A DNA stretch of 64,000 nucleotides from Ooceraea biroi (taxonomy: Eukaryota; Arthropoda; Insecta; Hymenoptera; Formicidae), in assembly GCF_003672135.1 (NCBI RefSeq), contig NC_039513.1, positions 372,001 to 436,000 on the forward strand, written 5' to 3'. A program made the translations under genes and the position numbers. The first letter of the stretch is position 1; each line of letters starts with the position of its first letter. This document shows positions 10,962-23,897 of this stretch, one piece after another. Below the pieces are notes generated by a model. That model worked only from the letters and a program-made list of their open reading frames with translations. It was not told where the DNA came from and did no database searches.

Positions 10962-11859
10962 ATGAACTGGTGTCAGGAAGTTGGGTTATTACCAACAAGA
11001 CGAAAATGTCCTCGAAACGGTAAAGAGTGGATGACACTTGAAAAATCCTCTCGATTCCACAAAAATTCTTCTACTTGCGTTGGCCTTCGTTTTAGATGTC
11101 GCAAGCATAACAAAGAGCGAACAATATGTGAAAACACATGGTTCGAATATTATAATATATATATAGAAAATATTCTACTTATCACGTACATGTTTGCAAC
11201 GAAAGCTTCTTACGAAACCATTCGAAAAGAAGTAAGATCATTTGATGATCCTGCAATTTCAAACAAAACAATCTCAGATATGTTTAGTTTTTATAGAGAG
11301 GTCTGTATGTTAAAGTTAGATCGACTCTTCTTGGATCAAGGTAAAATCGGTGGTCCAGGAAAAATCGTTGAAAGTGACGAAATGAAGTTTGGTCGACGTA
11401 AATACGAACGAGGCAGAGTAGTTGAAGGCAAGTGGATTTTTGGAGCGATTCAAACAGATTCCAAAGAACTCCGATTAGAAATCTGTCCACACAACAAACG
11501 TGACTCTGAAACTTTGTTTGCAGTGATTCAAAAACACATATTGCCTGCACAACAATCTTCTCAGACAGCTGGAAGGCTTACGATATATTATACTTGAGCA
11601 TAAAGGATACAATCATCTTAAAGTGAATCATAGCATCGAGTTTGTTTGCAAAGAAACCAGTGCTAACACTCAAATGATTGAATCCCAATGGAGACCTTTA
11701 CGGCTCAGGTTGCAAAGAGGCGGTGTTCCACCACAACAACTCGACTATCATCTTTGCGAGTACCTATAGCGGCGAAAAGTTCGTCTAATGAACCTTGATC
11801 CATTTTCAGAACTAATTAAAGCAATTAGAGAAATTTATCCTGGCATAAGTTATGAGTAA
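10962..11859 (+). pseudogene. Merlin (IS1016/IS1595-related) transposase, decayed
   Basis: The ORF from 10962 has an N-terminal LLPTRRKCP block and then the catalytic core with GGPGKIVESDEMKFGRRKY (first Asp) and GKWIFGAIQ. After a frame shift near 11555 the second Asp lies in IFSDSWKAYD. After another shift come GYNHLKVNHS and TQMIESQWR (catalytic Glu), LQRGGVPPQQLDYHLCEY, a TAG where the family has Trp (11767-11769), and RRKVRL to the stop. The order equals that of eukaryotic Merlin transposases. Two frameshifts and one stop make it inactive. Ends and target duplication were not resolved. Confidence 0.85.
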
Positions 11860-13548
11860 ACGCGTAGGTGGGGAAAGGGCGAAGCCCTCCCCTGCTTTCC
11901 CTCGAAAAAACTTAGTAAGTCTCGTAATCTCCGTATTAACAAAATTTATCTAACCGCTAAAGAGTATGAAAAACTAAAAGTGTTAAAACTCCAGTTCTAT
12001 TCAATTGCCGCAGCTACTATTTTATATTTAGTAGTTATACATATATGTAGAGAAGTGTATCACTAAAATTTCACGTCGCTGGCTCATGGCGGCCTTTCGG
12101 AAGTACAGCCAATTCTTTTAATGCCAGTTTTTGTTATTACCTTTATAACATGTATTTTCACGTATTTAATCAACAGTATAAATAAACATAATCAACATTA
12201 TAAATAAATTAAAAAATAGTTTTTTTCTCCTGATAAAGATGTTAGGAACATAATCAAAGCACAGAAAAGACGCTACTCCAGATTAATTTTATATAGTTAC
12301 TCCAGATTAATTGTATATAGTTATCAAGTACGATTTAAATAATTTTATATAAAATATTTAAAACATCTCTTCTTTAAATGTCGCGCTTAATTTTATTATT
12401 TATTTTATAGTTGAAATTAAATTATTATTATCATTATTGTATTATTATTATAAAATATGAAAATTATGTCAAGTAATTATAATATAAAATAAAAGTTTTG
12501 AGCAATTATTATAGCTTTTCTAATCTCAATAGAAAATTTTTATTATTGTATGTACTATATAAATAATATTATACATGTATCAACTCACCGTAGTAATCGT
12601 ATGTGCATGCGTACCACGTGTCGTATTTCGTGTTCACAATTATAGGAATCGGTGCTTATATTATTGATGTGCAGAGCCAGAACCGCCATTTGGCCGCAAA
12701 TATGAAAAACAAGGATGACCATGAGGCAATCAGCGGCACTTTCTCCGAAACCGCTGACATAAATGGCAATTGCACACCGTATTTAATCACATACACAGAA
12801 AAAAAGGACATTCTTGTTTTGAAAATATCTTTAGTTTCACTGTAGTAACCTTGAAATGAAATTATATCACGTTAAATGAAGAAAACTTGCTTGAATAAAG
12901 CAATTTTGTATAGTTCAATCAAGAAAAATATATTCTTATTATTTAAGAATAATTTTCTTGAATGGAAAGGAAACAATGTTAGATAGAAAATAACATATTT
13001 TCAAATCAAAGATTATAATTTTCTTGAAATAAAATTAAATAGTTTCTATTTAACTATACCTTACTCTTAGAAAGAACTGAAAAATGTTGGAGTAAAGATA
13101 ATATATTTTCAAATCGAAGATTATTATTTTCTTGAAATAAAATTAAATAGTTTTTATTTAACTATACCTTACTGTTAGAGAGAGTGAAGAGAGAGACTGA
13201 ACTGAGCAGCACATAATTCTAACTTGCATTGCAATTGCAGATCGCACCTCGGTCGCATTTTCTATGTTTTCTACCCTCGTTTGTCCCTTCATATCGTTCA
13301 TTTGTAATTGTGAACGTGTTGCGTCGTGTTCTCTTAATTTTACAAAGATAAAAAAGTGTTCTCTTAATTGGCATCAGCCAATTTATTCGAGTTTGCATAT
13401 CAAGATTTTCAACCGTCAGAATTCAAGATTTCTCGGCAGTTTTGGATCCATTGTACAAATATTGGTCATATATTGTACGTATATTGCCGTTCTTCAAAAG
13501 ACGCCATTAACAAGTCCAAGAAGTCAAATTTGTTGAAGATCTTGTGCA
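11860..13548. other. Noncoding interval with 108-bp tandem duplication
   Basis: A unit including 'tcttgaaataaaattaaata' and 'atttaactataccttact' occurs twice (about 12990-13075 and 13100-13185, period 108). A duplicated 'actccagattaatt' lies near 12270-12310. The 80-codon ORF at 12603 has no recognisable domain and is not called. Confidence 0.5.
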
Positions 13549-16500
13549 ATGGAGAATTTATTGCTGCAATGGGGACTGGGAAACTTAATTGGTATTTTTA
13601 CAGGTAAGTATTCCACATGTTATACAAAAAATATATTTTTGTTTATTATTTGATTTATTATTCTACGACTGAAAATTCACAACTTGACATATTCATATCT
13701 TGACTCGACATGTTTAATAAATACGCTTTTGTGAAGCGTGTAAATTTTTCTGGCCCCTTCTGTATTTCAATGTCATGTAAAAAAGATGTTACGTGTTGTA
13801 TCAATAAGTGAACGATGTGTTGTAAAGTAATGCAAAGCGAGTCAATTCTGGAACGAAGAATTAGCAATAATGTTGATTTTATTAGTGGAAATTTGCTGCG
13901 TTGCTTGATTAAAAATATAAACATGTTTTTTTCAATTCACAGACTCCCGATTTGTGTGATTGATGTTATGAAGCTGTTTGAATTACTTATGTTTAAAAAA
14001 CTGTTTGTTTTATTTTTGAATTTAATGTCATAAATTTCAATATCTGATGATATAGAATTAAACATAATGAGATCTCTTATTTATTCACAATTCTCTTATT
14101 TATTCACAGTATATATTCCAATTTAAAAATTATTATTAAATATAATAATAAATCATAATTAAATATAATAATAAATCACAAATTATTAATTACAATAGCG
14201 ACGAAGACTGGAACCACAATCTTGCGAGTGCCAATTATTAATATTATTTTTCTTATATGAAAATTCTTCCCTTAGGTGGAATTATATTTTTTTTAATTAT
14301 TAATATTATTTTTCTTTAATTTTACTTTTTATATTGTGTTATAGAAAATGACACAACCATGCAAAATATAATGGATATTACTGATGATGACCTCAGAGAA
14401 TTGAAAATATCTATAGGTTACCGAATAGTTTTTAAAATAAAGTAAAACTTTATAAAGAAACATTAGAGAAAGAGAGAGAAGAAAACATACAAGTAGAAAA
14501 ACTAAATATTGTAAATACGGATAATATTGATAATATGGATAATATTGATAATATTCATAATATGGATAATATTGATGTGGTACGAAATTTTCAAAGCTTT
14601 CAAACTTAATTTAACTGAATTGTTTTTATAAAAAAATATATGTAAGAATACCTTACATTTCAAAATTATGTTAACAATATTTTAAATTTTCAACATTTTG
14701 AATAGTTCAATTAAAAATATATTAACTTTTTTATAATATATAATATAATGTATAATATATTTTGCATAAATATTGATTTTGTATAAATTTTAGATATTTG
14801 AATCAAATGAAACAAAATCAAATTTAAGTTAAAGTGAAACTCTACCAAAAGTTGGTACTAGTACTGAGAGTAGTACAAACATTGAAAACGTAACATTTAT
14901 TGATACAATAATCGCAAACAACGTAGAACCTTCTGATTTTTTAGATTTTGATTAAAAACTCTTTTGAGTATATCACCACATGGAAACAGTATTCTAAAAT
15001 ATTACGCAAAACACAATTATTTAAATTTTACACTACGGTCAAAATTAGTTAATATTATAGGACGATACCTCTATACTTATATTTTGAAACAGTAAATATT
15101 CATTGCAATGATGCTTTTATGTAGAAAAGTTATTTATGTTTTTATTAAAATATTATGTTATTATGTTTATGTTTTTTAGCCGCTTGACACATTCACAATT
15201 TCAATCACTTACTTCAAAAATCTTGAGTCTTTTTTCTAATGAATGTAGTATAACGTATTATATATTAGCTGTATCCAAAAACGAGTCGTCAACAGGAAAA
15301 CCTATAATGGCCAAAGGAAAGCTAGTTGATAAATGCAGAAACATGTTATATCAAAGTGGCGATAAATGTTACGTACGAAAAAGAAAAGGTTCGAGCGAAA
15401 CTAGTCCAGATGAATCAGAAGAAAAGATATTTGTGTGTGATAAAGGTAAACTGATAGGAATAAAAAATGAAATAGTTACGTAATTGGATTGTAATTTAAA
15501 TCACAAAATTGTAATATACAATTAATAACATTTTGTTTAAAAAAGTACAATGATTTTTCAAATAAATAAAATATAAATATTATTAAATATCCAATCAGAT
15601 GTCTCATGGTTAAAGTACAATATAGAACCTTGGACTGAAGTTCTTGAAAAATGGACTAAGACTTTTGAAATAAGAAAAAATTTGAAAACTATTGATTTTC
15701 ATGCATTTCTTAAAGAATGGGCTCCTTTAAATCATAAAGATAAGGCAGAATGTTTGGTAAGGAATTTTCAGTCCTAGAATGTTTTACAGTTTACATAAAT
15801 AATTACACAATTTATATTAATAATTTTATTTTTCGCAGATTAATATTGATTTTAATTTACTATTTCCTAATAAAAGTTTAAAGTTATATGAAGTTTGGAA
15901 TCTTTTCATTGATAAAATTATAAATATAAACAAAAGGATAGAAGCAATAATAGTGATGATTTGATAAATAAGAAACATAACGAAACGATTTGTGAAAGTA
16001 AATAAAAATAACTAAATAAAAAAAATATAATACTTTAATCTATATATTATTAATAAAATATATATAAAATATTTATTAATGTTTAGATGGTCGTTTTATC
16101 AATGATATTTATTTACTGGCTAATATAATTCCACCTAAGGGAAGAATTTTCATTAAAACCAGTTCTGGCCGTAAACAGTGGAAGTTTTCAACATCAGAAA
16201 GTATCGAGGGAATTATTGTACACTGTAAGGTAAATTTTTATTATTTATCTATATTATTATGTTACATTTAGTAATAATTGTCTCGACATATCGTTTATGT
16301 TTTTTATATTGTTTATTTCATTAAGTTTAATTCCTTAAATTCAAAAAAGATATTGAAGGCCTATTATTATAAATATATATTATATTCTATTTAATCAAAT
16401 CTATTAATTTCTTAAATTAACATTTAGTCGCCAAATGATATTGAACGTGTAATCCAGATACAAAGAGAAAAATCTCTTAACAGAAAACAGTCTTATACAG

Positions 16501-16715
16501 TTCAACCTTACATACTTACCGAGGGACCATCTCTAAACGAGATAAGAACAGTTTATATTGTTATAGATTGTACTACTAAGTTACAATTTGAAAGTGTTCT
16601 CAAAGCGTTTGACACATTATTTAAACTATTCCACACTTCTCATATGTGTTACCCTGTACAAGCAGAACATTTGTATTTGCTTATACAAAAGTCAGTTTAC
16701 AAAATTGAAACTTAA
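13549..16715 (+). pseudogene. SAM-domain gene next to transposase, 8 exons, disrupted
   Basis: Exon 1 (13549-13603) starts MENLLLQWGLGNLIGIFT and joins by a phase-1 intron to exon 2 (from 14345) with DITDDDLRELKISIG. Together these are the two halves of a sterile alpha motif, a protein-interaction fold. Later exons with good splice sites are 14795-15090, 15180-15445, 15599-15756 (SWLKYNIEPWTEVLEKW), 15839-16000, 16087-16229 (PPKGRIFIKTSSGRKQWKF) and 16428-16715, ending at TAA. Frame breaks occur in exon 2 (near 14437), exon 3 (near 14953) and exon 6 (near 15950). The remaining exons stay open and phase-matched, so the damage is recent. I recall similar multi-exon proteins of unknown function beside transposases in insects. 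It ends 69 bases before the zinc-finger/transposase frame on the same strand, which suggests one two-gene element. Confidence 0.6.
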
Positions 16716-16784
16716 TTTGATAAATCAATTCCTTACATACAAGACATTTTAAAAGTTTGTGTGTAATAGTTAAGTATTGAATAC

Positions 16785-19288
16785 TTGAATATAAAAATGG
16801 ACTGTTATTTATGTGGAAAAAAATTTTATATATTAGACAGACTTATTTTTCACTTAAATAAAATGCATAATGTTGAAGACAAAAACTTGAATATAAAAAT
16901 AGACTGTTATTTATGTGGAAAAAAATTTTATATATTAGACAGACTTATTTTTCACTTAGATAATATGCATAATGTTTGGGACAATTACGTTTGTCCCATA
17001 ATAGATTGTAAAAGATTTTTTCACAAAAAATATGTCTATAAACAACATATTAAAACTAAACATAAATTACAATTAGTGAGTTCTCAGGAACATATTAACT
17101 TGTCTCAAAGAAATGGAGATACTTAACAGTTAACATCTTTTACTTGTTTTAACAATGAAACTTCTTTTAGTGACAAAAGTAAAAATATACAAGAAGAACC
17201 TACTTTTGACATACAATCTAATTTTGAAGAATTTACTAATATTCTACATAAATCCGTTGTAGAGCTTATTAGCAGTTTTAATTCCAATATGTTATTAAAT
17301 CGAACGGTGGTTCAAGAAATAATACAAAATTTAATAAAATTTTTATTTTCAGGCTTTATTAATATTATAATAAACTGTATTGATCAGGCTTTAAAAAATA
17401 CAGATACTTATATTACAAATGTTAACTTAAAAATAAAAATGATGCTGCAAATGTTAATAAAGTCATTAGAAAAGTTCGATACAGACTACAAACGATTTAA
17501 ATACTTTTTACTGCACGAAAACTTTATTCAACCACTTGAATATATTATTGGGACTACTACCGATGAATGTAGAAAAAATAATGAAGTTTCAATGACATTA
17601 AAAAATCGTACAGCAACTTATATTTCTGTGGAAAAAACTTCACAAAGATTTTTAGAAATTCCAAACGTATTTGATGAAATTCTACAATATCAAAATAAAA
17701 GTTTACCAAATGATCCTTTGAATACTATACTTCACGGTAAATTGTGGAAAAATATTGTCTCAAAATATTTAAATAAAATAGTTATGCCTTTAATTTTGTA
17801 TTTTGATGACTTTGAGACGTGCAATCCACTTGGAAGTCACGCAGGCATATATAAATTAGGTGCAATATATTTTACAATTGCTTCGGTACCTCCAAAATAT
17901 GCCAGTCGAATAGAAAATATTTTTCTTGCAATGTTGTTTCACAGTCAAGATCGTACACAATTTGGAAATAGATCAATTTTTAACACTTTACTTCAAGAAC
18001 TAAAACATTTGGAAACTAAAGGATTATCTACTGAATTAAATGGCACAACATTAAAAGTGTTTTTTGTAGTAGTGCTTATTATTGGAGATAATTTAGGAAT
18101 TCATTCTATTTTTGGTTATCCCGAAAGTTTTTCAGCAAATTACTGTTGCCGATTTTGTACTGAAAATAAAAATAATATTAAGAAACAAATTAATTTAAAA
18201 GTAAACTCTATCAGACAACTAACAGATTATAAAAATCATGTCGAAAATAAAAAGGTTGGAATAAAAGAAGAATGTATATGGAATGACCTTGATCACTTTC
18301 ATGTTTATGTTAATATGAGCTGTGATATTATGCACGATTTATTTGAAGGTGTTTATCGTTATGATATGGCTTTAATTATACAGCATTTTATAGAAAATAA
18401 ATATTTTTCTTTCACAACATTAAACTCTCGAATTAAATATTTTCCTTATAATAATTTTGAACAAAATAAACCACCTTTAGTAACAAAGAACATTTAGCAA
18501 ATGGCTGTATTATCTTCTCATCATCAGAAATGCTATGTTTAGTAAGAAATTTGAATATAATAATTGGTGATCTAATTCCAGAAGAAAATAAAGTTTGGCA
18601 ATTTTATTTAGTTCTTAAAGAAATAAATGATATAGTTACGTTAACACAAATATCAAGTAATACATTACAATATTTAAAATATTTAATAAGTGAGCGTCAT
18701 GACATGTATCTTTCCTTATTTAATTCATATCTTAAACCTAAGCATCATTTTTTACTACATTATCCAGACATAATAACACAAATTGGACCACTCATGTATA
18801 TATCTTGCGTGCGTTTTGAAGCGAAACATAAAGAACTCAAAAAGAATGCAACTAATGTACAGAGTAGAAGAAATTTACCAATAACATTAGCTAAAAAGAA
18901 TCAATTGAATTTTCTTTATAGATGTATGTCAAAAGTAGGTTTATCAGACAAAATAAAAGTTGGAAAAATATTAAATATAAGTGCGAAGGATACTATACTC
19001 GATATACCCAATGTACTTAATTTGCCTTATAATTTACATAATTATTATAAAATATCTTGGTTTGAAAAAAACGGTATAAGATTCAATAAATTTAATGTTA
19101 TAATTATCGACAATGAAGAAAATGTTCCTGTATTCTTTAAAATTATTAAAATTTTTTATCATTTTGAAAATAAATTTGAATGCATTTTTTTATGTGAAGA
19201 ATTAATAACTGTTCAGTATAGTTCACACTGCAAAATTTATGTTGTACAAGTCTCAAATAATCATACTTTTTTTCTTTGTCTGAAATAG
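16785..19288 (+). pseudogene. C2H2 zinc-finger transposase, one stop and one frameshift
   Basis: A reading frame of about 830 codons is broken only by TAA at 17124 and a one-base shift near 18490. The N-terminus has three C2H2 fingers (CYLCGKKF...H twice, then CPIIDCKRFF). The first two come from a 102-bp tandem duplication that is nearly identical in DNA. The core has LYFDDFETCNPLGSHAG, then CCRFC, then SCDIMHDLFEGVYRYDM. The C-terminus contains PKHHFLLHYPD and RFEAKHKELKK. The acidic residues around YFDDFE and the MHDLFEG block resemble CMC (CACTA/EnSpm-like) transposases, but that assignment is tentative. If a methionine start is required, ATG at 16797 fits. Alternatively the frame begins at an acceptor AG just upstream. 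Confidence 0.7.
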
Positions 19289-19404
19289 AGGCCTGTCTTC
19301 CATTAAATGCTCATGTTCTACAAGACGGTAAAATACATATAAATGTAATAGTAAAATAATTTTATTTATAACAAGTGTAGTTATTCGCCAGGTAATTCTA
19401 ATTC

Positions 19405-19533
19405 AAAGTAATAATCATCGCGGACACTGGCAACGTCTGCTGGACGGGCAGAATTATTATGGCTTGCAGCTATTGTAATAATAATTCTGTCCGTGCAGCA
19501 GATGTTGCCAGTGTCCGCGATGATTATTACTTT
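19405..19533. repeat. Near-perfect hairpin 3' of the zinc-finger transposase
   Basis: Left arm 'aaagtaataatcatcgcgg' with 'acactggcaac' is mirrored by 'gttgccagtgt' with 'ccgcgatgattattacttt'. Arms are about 55 bases with about four mismatches. It lies 116 bases past the transposase stop. It may be a terminal structure of the element or an independent fold-back element. Confidence 0.85.
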
Positions 19534-21047
19534 TAATTTTATTTATATTTTTAAACTTTAAAGTAATTTTTTTCCACAATAACTATATCAATATTTTGTA
19601 GTGGTCAATACTTTAAAGTATTAATTTGTAAGAGTAGTTTTTAAGTATTAAAGTATGTATGTTTCATGATGTTTCATGATGTATTAAAGTACATACATGG
19701 TAGAATGAGCGTCGTAACGTGCTCAGTAATATCAAATAGCTCCGTCTTGTCAAATCAGTACTTCGTATAATATCTTTTGATCCACTTTGTAATGTGCAAA
19801 AAGATGTAAAAAGAAATATTTAAATGTATATCTTTGCTTACATAACATGTAAATGCATAATAAAAAATTGTTTAAATGTATCTCAGTGTTTGAATATGAT
19901 ATCGAATAATAATATAAGTATATAAGTTACAAGGAAACGGGCACATTCATACACTTATTGCAAAATTACATTAGCTTCAGAACAAGCAATTACTAGCAAG
20001 GGAATGATCATAACTGGCCGAAGCCGATTTTATTCTCCTTGAAATGTTATTAAGTATAAAATTCTAAGAAACATAATACTAAATTGTTGAAAAAAAGAAT
20101 ATTTTAAGTTTGTTTGAAGATAGTACATCTTATAGTGAAAAAGACATTTATTCCTTTGACAATCCAATATTCTCAAATATATAATATTAAATGTTGCTCT
20201 GACATTTTAGAATATTTCAAATAACTTCATTATTTAGTTAAATGAATACGCTAATAGTATCAGAAGAAGTTCAACGAATGACCGATATAAAAAGAAGCAA
20301 AATCAAAATAATACTTCCATCTTCTTAATACTACTTTTTTAATGTTAAAAGAAGATGATTTTATTGTTAAAATAATTATATTGTATTCTTCAGGTGACAA
20401 CTATAATATTGAAATAAGATTATAATATAGTTGAAATTCAAGATTATTAAATTCTTTTACGAAGATTATAAATTGTTACGTATATACAAAACAATGAACG
20501 CGTTAATTTAAGTATATAAGTTTTGATTTGAAACTTACTTTTTTTCTGTGTAGGAAAGCATATTTTCGATTGCATAAAACATATGAAAGCGATAGGGTAA
20601 TATATAAAGTGTCTGAGTTACATTTTTATCGATCATAATTTTCGGTAGACCTGAAAAAATCTAATTGCAGCATTAGAACTAAAAAACAATTGCATAATGT
20701 ATAATTCAATATAACCTACTCTATTTTTTTACTATCTTTCTTAGAAGAATATTCAATTCTATATGTTAATTTGATAGAATTATTGTATCATAAACATCAT
20801 TCTATTCCGAATATAGCAATTGTCTGTTCCAACTATATCACAATTTCCGTCTATACAGTAATCCTAAAAAGATTATAAAATTGCGGTAAATGATATCAAT
20901 ATTTTTATTAAATGCAAATTTAACTTAAACTTGCTCGAAGCAGCTGTTATTAAAATTAAAAATCATGGGATAGCATGTGTAGGTTTATTTGGTATATTTA
21001 CGCTTTACTTGTTACATATTTTCCTCCCCTATTATATCTCATGTATG
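19534..21047. other. Noncoding AT-rich interval
   Basis: No gene-like frame on either strand. Short duplications such as 'tgtttcatga' near 19660 are present. I looked for the missing 3' exons of the OR pseudogene here and saw none. Confidence 0.5.
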
Positions 21048-21605
21048 TACAATCAACGGCATTAATGCCGTCGCTACTTGCGAGTAAGGAGCGCGATGGG
21101 CAGATGGCGGTGGCGGCTAAAGGATAAGTAGTAGGAATCTCTCCAGTCTGTAAGTAACGCAGATAATATTACGATGCATAATGTATTTGTAATAATACGA
21201 AGTAATACTTTTTATTTCATAGACTATGCGCTTTCATTAATATTATGTTTACAAACGTATAGTATATTTTTAAATTAGAGCAATATTATATTTTTTAAAT
21301 AACTGATAACGTTTGAAGTTTTTATTACTCTCTTTAAATATACATATATATACCTTGCAATATTTCTTTAATTTTTCATTGTATCTTCTTTTTTATTTTT
21401 ATAAGAAAGCGCGTCACTTATAAACTTTCTCGCGTATAGGTGAGGTGTTCCGATAACTATTTTGCTCGCTCGTGTTTACCTCACCTACAACCGGCATTGT
21501 GTAAGCGACCCGATCGTTGTGTGCGATCACACGGGTATTCGGACGGCATTAATGCCGTTGTTCGTACATACGAGTATAAACTATTTTCGTGAAGTTACTT
21601 TTATG

Positions 21606-21703
21606 AAGAACACACGCGCGCGCGCACACACACACACACACACTCATACACGCACACATACGCACGCACGCGCGCGCGCGCGCACACACACACACACACA
21701 CAC
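21606..21703. repeat. CA/CG microsatellite
   Basis: Alternating purine-pyrimidine run of (CA)n, (CG)n and 'cacatacg' variants. Such runs can form Z-DNA. The ORF spanning it is an artefact of the repeat. Confidence 0.9.
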
Positions 21704-22015
21704 AAGAGGTGTAAATCCGACCGTGCAACCTCCACGCGGTACACCTTGGGAAATTCTAATGCCGGCGGTACTGTGTAACCTTCAAGCCTTATAAGTCAAA
21801 AAGTACGTAAGAGAAAAAAAATTTATTATAGCGTTTCGAAAAGCTCTCGAGCTAAGCTACAAGAATATGTAATAAAAAATAGGGGTTTCCGTTTAAGATT
21901 TTTATGTTGACCATGACCGGGCTTTCCAAGGTCATACCAAGGTCAAATATATATCATCATCTAATAGATTTTTTAAGCCCTATGCTTTTTGTTTAAAACA
22001 TTTTTCCACTAAATC
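21703..22015. repeat. Dispersed repeat adjoining (AC)n, second copy at 55000-55320
   Basis: 'gaggtgtaaatccgacc', 'caacctccacgcggtaca', 'aattctaatgccggcggtac' and 'aaaaaataggggt' recur in the same order and strand at 55.0-55.3 kb. Both copies abut a CA microsatellite on the left. Confidence 0.85.
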
Positions 22016-22016
22016 A

Positions 22017-22364
22017 TTATTTTCTAAGATTTTTAACCGTTCCGGAACTTTTTGCCAGCACTGTATGTGGTACGTAAGTATAGTGTACGTCAATTCGTTT
22101 AAGTAGTCGTCGCCAGCGAGCTTTCAGTCTTCCAAAAGCTATTTCTGTACATACGCGAGCAGAATTCAGATATACATTAAAGGATTCTTCCTCAGGAGTG
22201 AAGCGAGCACTTTTAGTGTATCCTTTGATGAGCCATTCCAATAGCGGATAAGCAGGATCTCCTACTATAAGATAAGGTATTGACATATTTAATACCATTT
22301 TCGTTTCCTGAAATGTAAGTTTTACGTAAATTTTTTGAAATTATAATATTAACTTTAATAAGGA

Positions 22365-22396
<32 letters not shown>

Positions 22397-23334
22397 ACTA
22401 ACTTTAGCAATTAATAAATTATAGTTATTGTACAATTTTTAAGTCTGAAAAACCGCAGCATCATGACATGATCCTAGTGAACCACAATAAATATTACGAA
22501 ACCTGAAAAATAATAGTTAATCAAGCATTTCATTAAACACAAAAGCAGTGGAATGCACAAATGATATACTTGCATATACCTGTACTCGTTATCTACAATC
22601 GCTTGCAATATCATAGAGGGCCAGCCTTTTCGATTAATGTAATCTCTGTAGCCATTGCTAGGAGGAAGAATAGGGATGTGCGTCCCATCAATTCCTCCAA
22701 TTAATTGTGGAATATGCGTTTTCTTCTCAAAAGCTGCAGCTATTTTATAATATTCATCATTGTCAGGCATGGTTATAAACGAGCTCATTAATTTCTCATT
22801 AATTGCATCAATTACTCTATGAATATGCTTCCACACAGTTGCCTTATGAATCCCAAAAGTATTTCCAATTATGCGATATTCACAGCAGCTAGATAAGAAA
22901 TACAGACAAACAGCAATCTGCTTTTCCACTGATACTGGTTCTCTGGTTCCTATTTGGTTTATATTTGGAGCGAGTTTTTCTCGTAATTGAGAACATAACC
23001 AGAGAAAAGTTTCTTTGGTCATCCGAAATGTTTCTAACCAGTCTTCATCCTTAAAATGATCATTAACAATTCGATGCCACCAATCAATACTGCATTCTTT
23101 CATCCATATTTCTCTTTCTCGTGAAAGTTGTAATATAGGTCCGAGATCAAGCGAATTTGGTGGCGTTGAATTAAGCAAGTGTTGTAATATAATTTTTTTC
23201 AAACGCTCTCGGCGTTTAATCAACACATTTTGCACATGTACTGTACATTGCATGACGTTTTCTATAGTTGTTAAATTTACGGCAACTAACGAGCAAACAC
23301 TTTCCATGTCCTCCCCGATTAATTGTTTCCACAA
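22017..23334 (-). pseudogene. PIF/Harbinger transposase, nearly complete
   Basis: Exon 1 starts near 23334 and contains the DWLETFRMTKETFLWLC start, an HTH-like IGNTFGIHKATVWKHIHRV, and the first catalytic Asp in GGIDGTHIPI. A short intron (donor AG|GTATATGC, acceptor TTTTTCAG near 22507) leads to FRNIYCGSLGSCHDAAVF. A TAA interrupts just after VFQT (about 22453). A second intron (acceptor ACATTTCAG near 22312) leads to IPYLIVGDPAYPLL (second Asp) and then FTPEEESFNVYL with IAFGRLKARWRRLL (Glu region). All catalytic blocks are present and in phase apart from that one TAA. It is unlike the Harbinger relic at 4-5 kb in detail. An (AT)n run sits in the second intron. Confidence 0.9.
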
Positions 23335-23897
23335 TTGATAACCTAAAATTTTAATTTTACTTGTTATTTATATAGTACATTTTATTTGACAAATAAATAT
23401 TCCCAAATTCATAATGTAACCTAAAAGTTCACTTCGTTTGTTGACTTATTTACATTTACACCTGACCACAAGCAAACATCTAAGTTTTCATTATTTTATG
23501 TTGGTACTAATGAAAATCCTCGACTCACTTCATTCGAATATTGTTAAGCTATTTCAGCTTGGTGGGAATGATATAAGCCTGAACGTGTAAACGCAACTCA
23601 CTTTAAGTAGGAGTTATAACATCAGCGTTACTAAGTCGAAGTTAGAAGCTGTGTAAACGTAGTCATAGACGTATATCCGATCTCGCGTATAATATTTTTA
23701 CAATAACGGTGCAATGTTTATAAAACATTTTTTCTGCAAGTCAATATGTATATGTATGGTATCATAATAAAACCGAAATTTTGTTGTTGGAAAAATAATC
23801 TTATAAAACATATTTTCAATCATACACTAGTAGTAATCGACGTCAATTTGATGGTTTCAACGTCGATTCGACATCGTTTCGACATCGATCGACGAGT

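Noticed and set aside
10962..11597. Bacterial IS1595-type transposase as contamination
   Set aside because: Merlin transposons are the known eukaryotic relatives. The gene is decayed and embedded in AT-rich insect repeats.
13264..13536. 90-codon ORF before the SAM gene start
   Set aside because: It overlaps the presumed 5' untranslated region in another frame and shows no domain.
21462..21794. 110-codon ORF across the CA/CG microsatellite
   Set aside because: Its middle is a translation of the simple repeat (alternating Thr/His/Ala/Arg).
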